From: SOKP01 sp048887165
Lineage (GTDB): Archaea > Asgardarchaeota > Lokiarchaeia > Sigyniarchaeales > SOKP01
Length of the DNA stretch: 16,550 nucleotides
Assembly (NCBI GenBank): GCA_048887165.1
Contig: JBHLJZ010000087.1
Span: 1 to 16,550, forward strand
Direction: 5' to 3'
How positions within the stretch are numbered: the stretch's first letter is position 1; the number at the start of each line of letters is the position of its first letter. The notes beneath the pieces were generated by a model. That model ran no database searches, was not told the DNA's origin, and saw only the letters and a program-made list of their open reading frames with translations. Position numbers and translations under genes: made by a program. Below, one piece after another: positions 7,282 to 13,456 of the stretch.

Positions 7282-7877
7282 GATTTTTTTCTTGATCTAT
7301 TAGTTGAGTTTTTAAACGCATGCTTTGCCGAAAAAATCAACAAAAAACCAACAGATAATAGCCAAAAACTTGCTACAACTTCTAGAATAAAAATAAGATA
7401 GATCCCATAAACAATGATGCAATATCCGATAAATACTGAAACTTTACAAGCAAGATATGTAGCATCATAAAAATCTTTAGATTTTGACCAAAAATATGCT
7501 CTTAAAATTCGACCACCATCTAAGGGATATGCTGGAATTAAATTAAAAATCCCTATTGCAAGATTTGAAGCTCCAGCAAAAAACAGTGAAGCAAGCAAAT
7601 AATTTTGGATTCTCAGCTGAAAAATATAGAAGAAAGCCAATATTACAGTTCCTATAAGTAAATTTGAAATTGGACCAACTAAGGCGATAAACTCCTCACT
7701 TTTGGGTGTGGTTGGTTCTCCTTCTAATTTTGTAAAACCTCCAAGAAAATTTAATTCAATTTCTTTTATTCTTAAACCATAGTGTTTAGAGGCGAATGAA
7801 TGTACTATTTCATGAAATAAAATCGAAAATAGAATAATAATTGCGGTAAGTATCCCAAAAGATACTAATTTAATCAA
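7278..7877 (-). CDS. Site-2 protease-type membrane metalloprotease (M50 family)
   Basis: The coordinates give the part from the first standard start (TTG at 7877, 199 residues). The zinc motif HEIVH is at residues 22-26 in a membrane helix. GGFTKLEG (46-53) and the second motif NLIPAYPLDGG (112-122), with metal-ligand Asp120, are intact, so the enzyme should be active in cutting substrates inside the membrane. There are further membrane segments at about 66-88, 93-113, 143-165 and 167-186, and a basic tail. No CBS or PDZ domain is present. The first helix normally found before HEXXH in this family is missing from this version but is encoded in the same frame directly upstream (see 7878-7997), so the true protein is probably about 239 residues. 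It converges with the ICMT-like gene, stops overlapping by 4 bases. Confidence 0.9.
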   Translation of the reverse strand: MIKLVSFGILTAIIILFSILFHEIVHSFASKHYGLRIKEIELNFLGGFTKLEGEPTTPKSEEFIALVGPISNLLIGTVILAFFYIFQLRIQNYLLASLFFAGASNLAIGIFNLIPAYPLDGGRILRAYFWSKSKDFYDATYLACKVSVFIGYCIIVYGIYLIFILEVVASFWLLSVGFLLIFSAKHAFKNSTNRSRKKS

Positions 7878-7997
7878 ATGGGAATATGGAAGAATTTTTA
7901 TATAAAAATTGTTGGCATAGTATACTACTATAATTATAAAAAATAAGGTAGAGAAGTGTAGTTTAATCTCTATATTGTCAATTGTCAGAATTTTTAT
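7878..7997 (-). other. Probable N-terminal extension of the site-2 protease, starting at an AUA codon
   Basis: The protease frame stays open from the TTG at 7877 up to a TAA at 8001-8003. The 40 extra codons translate to a short amphipathic strand followed by a membrane helix, including IEIKLHFSTLFFIIIVVYY. This is the pattern that begins archaeal site-2 proteases, where an 'I-x-h-H' stretch leads into the first helix. No ATG, GTG or TTG exists in this extension. ATA at 7997-7995 lies 8 bases after GAGG (8006-8009), giving a protein of about 239 residues. ATT (7991) and CTG (7988) are other options, as is an assembly error in the adjacent A-runs. Confidence 0.65.
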
Positions 7998-8005
7998 TTT
8001 TTAAA

Positions 8006-8009
8006 CCTC
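8006..8009 (-). promoter_or_regulatory. GAGG ribosome-binding site for the extended protease start
   Basis: GAGG on the minus strand is 8 bases before ATA at 7997, ideal spacing for a Shine-Dalgarno site. It is too far from TTG at 7877 to serve it, so it points to the upstream start. Confidence 0.5.
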
Positions 8010-8044
8010 GCTACAATATCCAAAAATCATAATAGAAGAATAAA

Positions 8045-8054
8045 CTTATAAAAA
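8045..8054 (-). promoter_or_regulatory. TATA-like box of the site-2 protease gene
   Basis: On the minus strand this reads TTTTTATAAG. A transcript starting about 25 bases downstream (near 8023) would have a leader of roughly 25 bases holding the GAGG site and then the AUA. It would leave out the ATG at 8030. Confidence 0.4.
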
Positions 8055-8085
8055 TTCCGTTTGATGAAATTATCTTTTTTAGAAT

Positions 8086-9249
8086 TTATATCTTTTTTAA
8101 CTTGTTAATTTCATCTCTTATAATAAGTTGTAATTTGGAAATTTCATCCATCTGTTGTTGGATAATTTCAATTTTTTTGTTTAAAAGTGTCGTAGCGTCA
8201 ACGTTGCTACTAGCATCGATTTCTTTCCTTATCAAATTATAAGTTTTTAGTTGGTTTAAAGAATTTAATATCTTCTCAAGAATTTTATCACTAGATTTAT
8301 CTAAATTTCTAAGAATCTCAATCATAATTTCAAAATTATCAACACTATTAATCCATTTATCCAAAGAATCCTGTTTCTTGAGTTGGTTAACATATTTATC
8401 AATATGTTCTAAAAAGATAAGAAAAATTCTACTAGGTTTTATTTCGTTTGATTCTGAAAATTTAAATGGTTTTATTTTAAGTTCACTAAAAATATCCTTA
8501 GTATAGTTGATACTTATCTCAAAATCCCGTAGATCTGTGATTAATTCTAATTTATCTAATTCAATCGGAGTAATTAAAGGAGTAAATCTAACTTGAAGGT
8601 GCTTTTTTCCATAATAATCATCTCCTATTCTAATAATCTGAGTGTATGTTTGAATTAAATTTTCGCCTATTGGAGCAAATAGAACCCCTTCATTTCGATC
8701 AAGTTGTCTTAATAATGGATAAATTCTTTGTTGCTTTATGGCTCCTGTAACTAATATTTTCTGCCAAGGACCAGTTTCAGGCATTCCTTCAAGAGGATTT
8801 TTAACAATAATTTTAACTTTATTATGAAGATTTATTTTTTTTAAATTATCAGAAGTTATTTTTGCGATATCAGGATTAGCTTCAAGGATAACAATGTTCC
8901 CATTTGGGGCCAATCTATGCGCTAATGCTGCAATATATCCGCTTTTTGCTCCTAGAATTAATAAATCATCATCATCTTTTAAAATCAATTCCTGCAGCAT
9001 AATTGAAATCATATGTGGTGCTGAAATAGTCCTTAAAGTTTCAGGCTTTTTTTCTTCATAGAAAAAGAGTACAGGTGCATCGTCATATATTCTAACCTTA
9101 TTGATTAAATTTCTCGGTATAAAGTTGCTTAATTCAACATCTAAAAATGCTTTAAATAGCCTCATATCCTTCAAATACCCATGATATAACAAGGAGAACA
9201 AAAGTTGAATTTTCGAATGGAACAATTTATTATTTTCCAAAATAATCAA
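8086..9249 (-). CDS. Protein-L-isoaspartate O-methyltransferase (PIMT/PCMT) family protein with C-terminal helical extension
   Basis: 387 residues, against about 210-230 for plain PIMT. The N-terminal ~232 residues follow the family: TISAPHM (74-80, usually 'ISAPHM'), the SAM loop LLILGAKSGYIAALAHRLAP (96-115), ILEANPD (121-127), a strand-loop PWQKILVTGAI (161-171), and PLLRQL...GVLFAPIGE (178-196). The SAM loop lacks the standard second Gly (GAKSGY rather than G-T-G-S-G-Y) but looks usable. Residues ~240-387 are helical and probably coiled coil near the end, ending in a Lys-rich tail; I cannot assign them. PIMT repairs isoaspartyl residues in damaged proteins. The start is uncertain: TTG at 9249 has no ribosome-binding site, but a TATA-like stretch lies 30-40 bases upstream. 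Further TTG codons in the first ten positions are alternatives. Confidence 0.85.
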   Translation of the reverse strand: MIILENNKLFHSKIQLLFSLLYHGYLKDMRLFKAFLDVELSNFIPRNLINKVRIYDDAPVLFFYEEKKPETLRTISAPHMISIMLQELILKDDDDLLILGAKSGYIAALAHRLAPNGNIVILEANPDIAKITSDNLKKINLHNKVKIIVKNPLEGMPETGPWQKILVTGAIKQQRIYPLLRQLDRNEGVLFAPIGENLIQTYTQIIRIGDDYYGKKHLQVRFTPLITPIELDKLELITDLRDFEISINYTKDIFSELKIKPFKFSESNEIKPSRIFLIFLEHIDKYVNQLKKQDSLDKWINSVDNFEIMIEILRNLDKSSDKILEKILNSLNQLKTYNLIRKEIDASSNVDATTLLNKKIEIIQQQMDEISKLQLIIRDEINKLKKI

Positions 9250-9339
9250 TAAATTAAAGATAAAATCTATTATTATATTTTTTTATAATAAAACTAAACT
9301 GATTTATTTTTTTAACTTAGTATTTCAGGTTAACTACAT
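9250..9339. promoter_or_regulatory. Divergent promoter region, PIMT-like gene and rhomboid gene
   Basis: This 90-base spacer serves genes on both strands. TTATAAAAAAATATAATA (minus strand, about 9271-9288) is a likely TATA element for the PIMT-like gene. For the rhomboid gene, TTTATTTTTTTAAC (9303-9316) is a weak candidate, and AGGT (about 9327-9330) is a modest ribosome-binding site. Confidence 0.35.
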
Positions 9340-9915
9340 ATGTTTGTCTTAGATTCAAATAATTTTAAAAAAGCACGAATCACATTAACCTTAATTTTTT
9401 TAAATATAATCTTTTTCTTTACGATTAATACCAATATTGAGCTTTTTTATCTTTTCGTCCAGATTAATGGCAGAATATTTAATAATTTGGAATATTGGAG
9501 GATAATAACTGCTATGTTTATTCATGGGGATCTTTTACATCTTTTCTCAAATATGTTTGGGTTACTATTATTTGGAACTTTTGTTGAAACAAGTTTATCA
9601 AAGTTTAATTATATACTAGCTTATTTCTTTTCAGGGTTATTAGGTAATATCTTTTCATTATTTTTATTATCATCCACTATAATAAGTTTAGGAGCATCTG
9701 GAGCGATATTTGGTTTAATGGGGGTATCATTTGTCATTATTGCTATGCAAGAAGATAAATCATTACTATTTTTAGGTGTAATTTATCTTATTTTATTTCT
9801 AGTCTCGTCATTATCTCCAGATATTAATATTTATGCTCATATATTTGGGTTAATAGGGGGTATCGCGTTTGGTTACCTTTTTTATAAGAAAAACCAATTC
9901 AAAACTTCTATTTAA
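9340..9915 (+). CDS. Rhomboid-family intramembrane serine protease
   Basis: 191 residues with about six membrane helices. The family marks are all present: WRIITAMFIHGDLLHLFSNM (53-72, giving the H-x4-H-x3-N set H62, H67, N71), the catalytic-serine motif GASG (118-121, S120) followed by AIFG, and H167 in AHIFGLIGG (166-174) as the general base. All catalytic residues are intact, so an active protease is expected, cutting membrane proteins near the top of their helices. There is no extra soluble domain, only a short basic C-terminal end. Start ATG at 9340. The stop is one base from the stop of the facing endonuclease III gene. Its natural substrate cannot be inferred; a site-2 protease is encoded 1.3 kb away. 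Confidence 0.95.
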   Translation: MFVLDSNNFKKARITLTLIFLNIIFFFTINTNIELFYLFVQINGRIFNNLEYWRIITAMFIHGDLLHLFSNMFGLLLFGTFVETSLSKFNYILAYFFSGLLGNIFSLFLLSSTIISLGASGAIFGLMGVSFVIIAMQEDKSLLFLGVIYLILFLVSSLSPDINIYAHIFGLIGGIAFGYLFYKKNQFKTSI

Positions 9916-9916
9916 T

Positions 9917-10585
9917 TCAATTTTTTTTTTGCTTCTTCCTTTTTAATGCCAATTCCATAGAAAAATCTTTGGGGCATTCTGTATTAACAGGACAAATTAA
10001 ACATTTAGGTTTATTCGGAAGGCATACTTCTTGACCGAATCTTACAAATAATCGATTAATACGAAGCCATTGATTTTTTGGTAATAATCTTTTTAATTGT
10101 TCTTCTGTTTTTTCAGGTTTATTAGTTTTAACCCAACTTAATCTATTACTTATTCTGTGAACATGGGTATCAACTGGTATTGCTGGTATCTTAAAAGCAT
10201 ATACTAATACACAATTAGCAGTCTTCGCTCCTACTCCAGGTAAAGAATTAAGCTCTTCAAAGCTTTCTGGAACATCTCCATTAAATTTATCTAATAAAAC
10301 TTTTGATACCTCTTTAATACGAGTTGCCTTTACTTTATAGAACCCCGCCTTATAGATTAGTTTTTCCAAATCCTCAAGTTTTGCATTAGCGATTTTAAAA
10401 GGTGTATTAAATTCTGAAAATAATTTTAATGTTGCTTCTCGTGTATTAGCGTCTCTAGTTCTTGCTGATAGAATTGTTGAAATTAAAATCTTAAAAGGAT
10501 CTTGCTTTTTTTTAGCAAGTTCGTCTAAATGCGCTTCTCCTACTAAAGATTTTTCAATTGTATCTAATATCCCTTTGAAATCCAT
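9917..10585 (-). CDS. nth: Endonuclease III (DNA glycosylase/AP lyase)
   Basis: 222 residues from ATG at 10585, the normal size. Base-excision-repair enzyme that removes oxidised pyrimidines and nicks the abasic site. The helix-hairpin-helix LNSLPGVGAKTANCVL (112-127) carries catalytic Lys121, VDTHVHR (138-144) carries catalytic Asp139, and the cluster loop C188-x6-C195-x2-C198-x5-C204 binds [4Fe-4S]. LSARTRD (39-45) replaces the bacterial LSAQATD. The frame is open further up to a TTG at 10648 (21 extra residues, basic and non-conserved), but this would overlap the upstream gene by 62 bases. The ATG follows that gene's TAA by one base (TAAAATG), so translational coupling is likely and the ATG is preferred. 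Confidence 0.95.
   Translation of the reverse strand: MDFKGILDTIEKSLVGEAHLDELAKKKQDPFKILISTILSARTRDANTREATLKLFSEFNTPFKIANAKLEDLEKLIYKAGFYKVKATRIKEVSKVLLDKFNGDVPESFEELNSLPGVGAKTANCVLVYAFKIPAIPVDTHVHRISNRLSWVKTNKPEKTEEQLKRLLPKNQWLRINRLFVRFGQEVCLPNKPKCLICPVNTECPKDFSMELALKRKKQKKN
9921..9930 (+). terminator. T10 run, probable terminator of the rhomboid gene
   Basis: Ten T residues begin 6 bases after the rhomboid stop. On the other strand they encode the Lys-rich end of endonuclease III (QKKN). A U-tract of this length is enough for archaeal intrinsic termination. Confidence 0.45.
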
Positions 10586-10586
10586 T

Positions 10587-11990
10587 TTAATTCTTTTTTT
10601 CAAAAATAAAGATTTTTCTCTTAATAATCTGTTCTTTTTTGGCGTCAATTAGAGACTTAACCTTATTATCTTTAAATTGAAGTCTAATGTTCGATTTGTT
10701 CACTATTCTATCGGTGTCTAATATAGGAATTAATTTGAAATTAAAATTATTTGCTATACTTTCGATACTGAGCTGCACATCACCACCATCAATGGTTTCA
10801 ATAATTGGAGCAACAATGCATATCCTATGATTAGATTTTAGTAATTTATTTGCTTGTTCAAAAAGATCTTTATAGAGTGGTTCTAATTTTTTCTCTAAAA
10901 CCTCTTTTACATCAAAATAATATGGTTTTTCTTTATAATATGGTCCGAGCTCAGGTTCTGAACAAATACCGTCAAAAAAGTTAGATTCAAATACATTACT
11001 TAAGTTTTTAACCTCTATATTTTTAATATTTTGTTCTATTAATAATGGTATTGGTTCGTCTAATTCATTATACAACCAATTAAGATTTCTGATTGTATTT
11101 TTTACCTTTTCATTATTAATATCTGATCCAAAAATTTGAAAATCTTCAATTAAAGCAAATAGAAGAATTGTTCCGTTGCCTACAAAAGGATCAAAAATTT
11201 TCTTAGCCTCTCGTTTTTCAAATAAATTCAAAAAGTTTAACATCATAAGGGCTAGTTTAGGGGAAATACTACTTTTAAATTCCTTAAAAGGTCTATCTTC
11301 ATCTATTTTTTTCTTGAAATTAGGATCGTCAGTAGTAAACGTTCGTGCAATATAGACTCCCTCTTCTGTAAACCCAAATATGATTTCTGCTCTATCCTTA
11401 TTTAATAAGCCATATGTAATAACATGATGGGGAAAAATTGGATTTAAATTTCCAGATTGAATATTTTCTTTAGGATATTTATAATATAATGATTTCTCTG
11501 CTCCATTTTTTTTTAAAATCTGCATTATATTTTTATTTAGAAAAGGTAAAAAATGTTTAATCAAAACTTTAGAATAATAATCCTCGTCATAAAAATTCGG
11601 ATATATTGAAACCGCATAAAAAATGCTTTCTTTTTTTATTTTAGGGAATATTTCTATAAGACTTTTTTCTAAAATGCTCGTTATTTTATTCCGAATATCT
11701 CCTACTCTCTTAAATTTCTCAATTTTCAATGGAAATGCTTCATATACAGTACCTATATCGATAAAATTATATATTCTCGCAATTTTTTGGCAACCACCTA
11801 AAATGTATTGGATCTCCATTAAATCATTAACATAATATCGATTTTCAAGGAGTTTTTCGAATTCTACTATAGCAATATTGGCAGAATAATCAACAATTTT
11901 TCCTTTAAAGCGTGAATTTTTTAAAAGATTATCCAATTCCGCTATAGATAATTGCCAATTTGACCCTAAGACAAATAAAAATTTATTCAT
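10587..11990 (-). CDS. TRM11/Trm-G10-like tRNA (guanine-N2)-methyltransferase
   Basis: 467 residues. The N-terminal ~230 residues look like the ferredoxin-like plus THUMP-type RNA-binding part of this family. Next comes RPFKEFKSSISPKLALMMLN (233-252), the conserved block before the catalytic domain. The Rossmann-like methyltransferase has motif I DPFVGNGTI (267-275), D290 in GSD as the adenosine-binding acidic residue, and motif IV SEPELGP (344-350) in place of the common DPPYG. The family methylates guanine N2 in tRNA (position 10 or close). The SEP-ELGP form resembles the 'EPYLGP' subgroup known from archaea and some bacteria, so the exact position is uncertain. Start ATG at 11990; a TATA-like box lies 24-32 bases upstream. 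Endonuclease III follows in the same operon with one base between. Confidence 0.85.
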   Translation of the reverse strand: MNKFLFVLGSNWQLSIAELDNLLKNSRFKGKIVDYSANIAIVEFEKLLENRYYVNDLMEIQYILGGCQKIARIYNFIDIGTVYEAFPLKIEKFKRVGDIRNKITSILEKSLIEIFPKIKKESIFYAVSIYPNFYDEDYYSKVLIKHFLPFLNKNIMQILKKNGAEKSLYYKYPKENIQSGNLNPIFPHHVITYGLLNKDRAEIIFGFTEEGVYIARTFTTDDPNFKKKIDEDRPFKEFKSSISPKLALMMLNFLNLFEKREAKKIFDPFVGNGTILLFALIEDFQIFGSDINNEKVKNTIRNLNWLYNELDEPIPLLIEQNIKNIEVKNLSNVFESNFFDGICSEPELGPYYKEKPYYFDVKEVLEKKLEPLYKDLFEQANKLLKSNHRICIVAPIIETIDGGDVQLSIESIANNFNFKLIPILDTDRIVNKSNIRLQFKDNKVKSLIDAKKEQIIKRKIFIFEKKN

Positions 11991-12012
11991 TATATATTCA
12001 AAATAAGCGTCT

Positions 12013-12059
12013 TGATTATAAGAAAGAAGTAAAATATTTGTAGTTTTCTCTTATAATCA
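12013..12059. repeat. Perfect 11-base inverted repeat between two genes
   Basis: TGATTATAAGA (12013-12023) and TCTTATAATCA (12049-12059) are perfect reverse complements separated by 25 bases. The outer arm starts at the base just after the stop of the upstream gene, and the inner arm overlaps the TATA-like box of the next gene. It could be an operator, a hairpin at the 3' end of the upstream transcript, or two similarly placed TATA elements. Confidence 0.55.
12014..12022 (-). promoter_or_regulatory. TATA-like box of the TRM11-like gene
   Basis: CTTATAATC on the minus strand, 24-32 bases before the ATG at 11990. It forms one arm of the inverted repeat at 12013-12059. Confidence 0.4.
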
Positions 12060-13328
12060 TTAAATACCTAATACATATTTAATCACTTTTATAATGTCTG
12101 CTTTTCGGGCGTTATTAGGTAATTGGATATCATTTTTCTTACAAAATGCTTTTAATTCTTTCACAGTTAAGCTATTTAAATCTTCTGGTAATTCACTTGC
12201 TATATCATCAACTTCATCAAAAGTGATAGAGCGTTCAAATGTCTCTCCAGCAATTTCTTCAATAGCAGTAATAATTTCTTCTAGATCTTCTTTTTTTCTT
12301 GAAGGAATTAAATCAATTACCTCTTCCTCATCGGTTTCCTCTTTAGCTATTTCCTTTACTTTCCTTCTTTCTAATCTATCTTTTTGAATTTCTTCTAATT
12401 CTTTAATAACCTCTTTATAATGATCTTTAAAAAATTTAAGACTTACATTTACAATATCAGAGAAATTTTCCCAGTTTTTTTCAGTAAGTAATGATTCTGC
12501 CCAATGAAATAGATCTTTTTGTAAATCAATAGTTATTACTTTTCCTTCTAATTGAATATCCATAGTGAGCCATCTTAAAATGTTAGCAATTACTATATCG
12601 TTATCAAATGCTGTAAAACCATATTCCCTTCCTAAGGAAGAAAAAATTGAAATTGTACCAAAAGCTACTACTTTTCCTTTATAATACTCAATTGAAATCA
12701 TTAATGGAATTTTAGGGCAATCTTCTTCAATCCAATCTTTCCCATTAAATAGGTTCCTCCAACAATTTAAATCGCCATTTACTAAAATATCACTTTTAAT
12801 GTTTTTATTATCTTCAATCTCAATAAGTTCTAAAGAACAAGAACTGGATAAAACGATTTTTTGGATATTTTCGGTAATATAATGAGGTTTAAATCTAGAT
12901 AATATAGGTCTTTTCTGTAAATTAACATAATTAACAGAATCAAAAACCTCATCGAAAGCAAATTTAAAACCAAATTTCTGAGTTAGTTCATTTAAATTAG
13001 TCCTGTTTAAATAATCACCGCCTCGTGCTCCAATTATCAAAAGACTTCCTCCATTCCTCACATATTCCTCAAGAATATCAATTTCCTTTGGCTTGAGATC
13101 TCCATTTCTGGGTGTGGACATTATTATAGCACTATAATTTTCTAATTTTTCTTTTGTATAAAAGCCAGCTTCAATTTTTCCAATCTTATATGCTGAACTA
13201 AATAAAAATTGCGTAAAATCAGCATAGCTTGAAGCTTCTAATGTCAACATATTATTATGACTATAATCCAAACCAATTGATATATTACCACTCATAACTA
13301 AAAAGCCATTGTTTTGATTTTTTCTCAA
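12060..13328 (-). CDS. IFT52-like GIFT/GATase1-like domain protein with C-terminal SAP domain
   Basis: 422 residues, soluble. The N-terminal ~250 residues follow the GIFT fold (GldG/IFT52 group of the GATase1-like superfamily): IGLDYSHNNMLTL (18-30), YSAIIMSTP (65-73), LEEYVRNGGSLLIIGARGGD (86-105), TNLNELTQKFGFKFAFDEVF (110-129), and KGKVVAFGTISIFSS (217-231). The GGD...TN.N.L...G....D.V string closely parallels eukaryotic IFT52. A linker of helical, very acidic/basic sequence (300-380) follows. Residues 384-420 (LNSLTVKELKAFCKKNDIQL then a Lys-rich helix) form a SAP domain, normally DNA- or RNA-binding. The role is unknown; a scaffold linking a GIFT domain to nucleic acid is inference. The start is either TTG at 13328 or ATG at 13295 (residue 12), neither with a ribosome-binding site; a TATA-like TATTTAAAAC at 13348-13357 favours 13328. 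Confidence 0.75.
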   Translation of the reverse strand: MRKNQNNGFLVMSGNISIGLDYSHNNMLTLEASSYADFTQFLFSSAYKIGKIEAGFYTKEKLENYSAIIMSTPRNGDLKPKEIDILEEYVRNGGSLLIIGARGGDYLNRTNLNELTQKFGFKFAFDEVFDSVNYVNLQKRPILSRFKPHYITENIQKIVLSSSCSLELIEIEDNKNIKSDILVNGDLNCWRNLFNGKDWIEEDCPKIPLMISIEYYKGKVVAFGTISIFSSLGREYGFTAFDNDIVIANILRWLTMDIQLEGKVITIDLQKDLFHWAESLLTEKNWENFSDIVNVSLKFFKDHYKEVIKELEEIQKDRLERRKVKEIAKEETDEEEVIDLIPSRKKEDLEEIITAIEEIAGETFERSITFDEVDDIASELPEDLNSLTVKELKAFCKKNDIQLPNNARKADIIKVIKYVLGI

Positions 13329-13439
13329 AAATATAATAATTTCTGGTTTTAAATATCTTACATATTTCTTCTTTCAACTTCATTTAAAAATTATTATAAT
13401 ATAACGATTTTATATTGTAGAAAATTAATTAAGAAAATT

Positions 13440-13447
13440 AAAAAAAA
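13440..13447 (-). terminator. T8 run after the acyltransferase gene
   Basis: Read on the minus strand, eight T residues lie 10-17 bases beyond the stop at 13457, within a T-rich stretch. This is a likely intrinsic archaeal terminator separating this gene from the IFT52-like gene. Confidence 0.4.
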
Positions 13448-13456
13448 TAAAGGATT

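Noticed and set aside
8001..8030. A 9-codon ATG frame (MIFGYCSEV) directly upstream of the protease frame, ending at the TAA
   Set aside because: The predicted transcript start near 8023 lies after this ATG, there is no ribosome-binding site, and it is too short to support as a leader peptide.
9917..10648. Longer endonuclease III from TTG 10648
   Set aside because: The extra N-terminus is basic and unlike the family, and it would overlap the upstream gene by 62 bases while a coupled ATG gives the standard length.
12094..12387. 97-codon frame antisense to the IFT52-like gene
   Set aside because: A shadow of low-complexity charged codons on the opposite strand; the minus-strand protein has recognisable domains.
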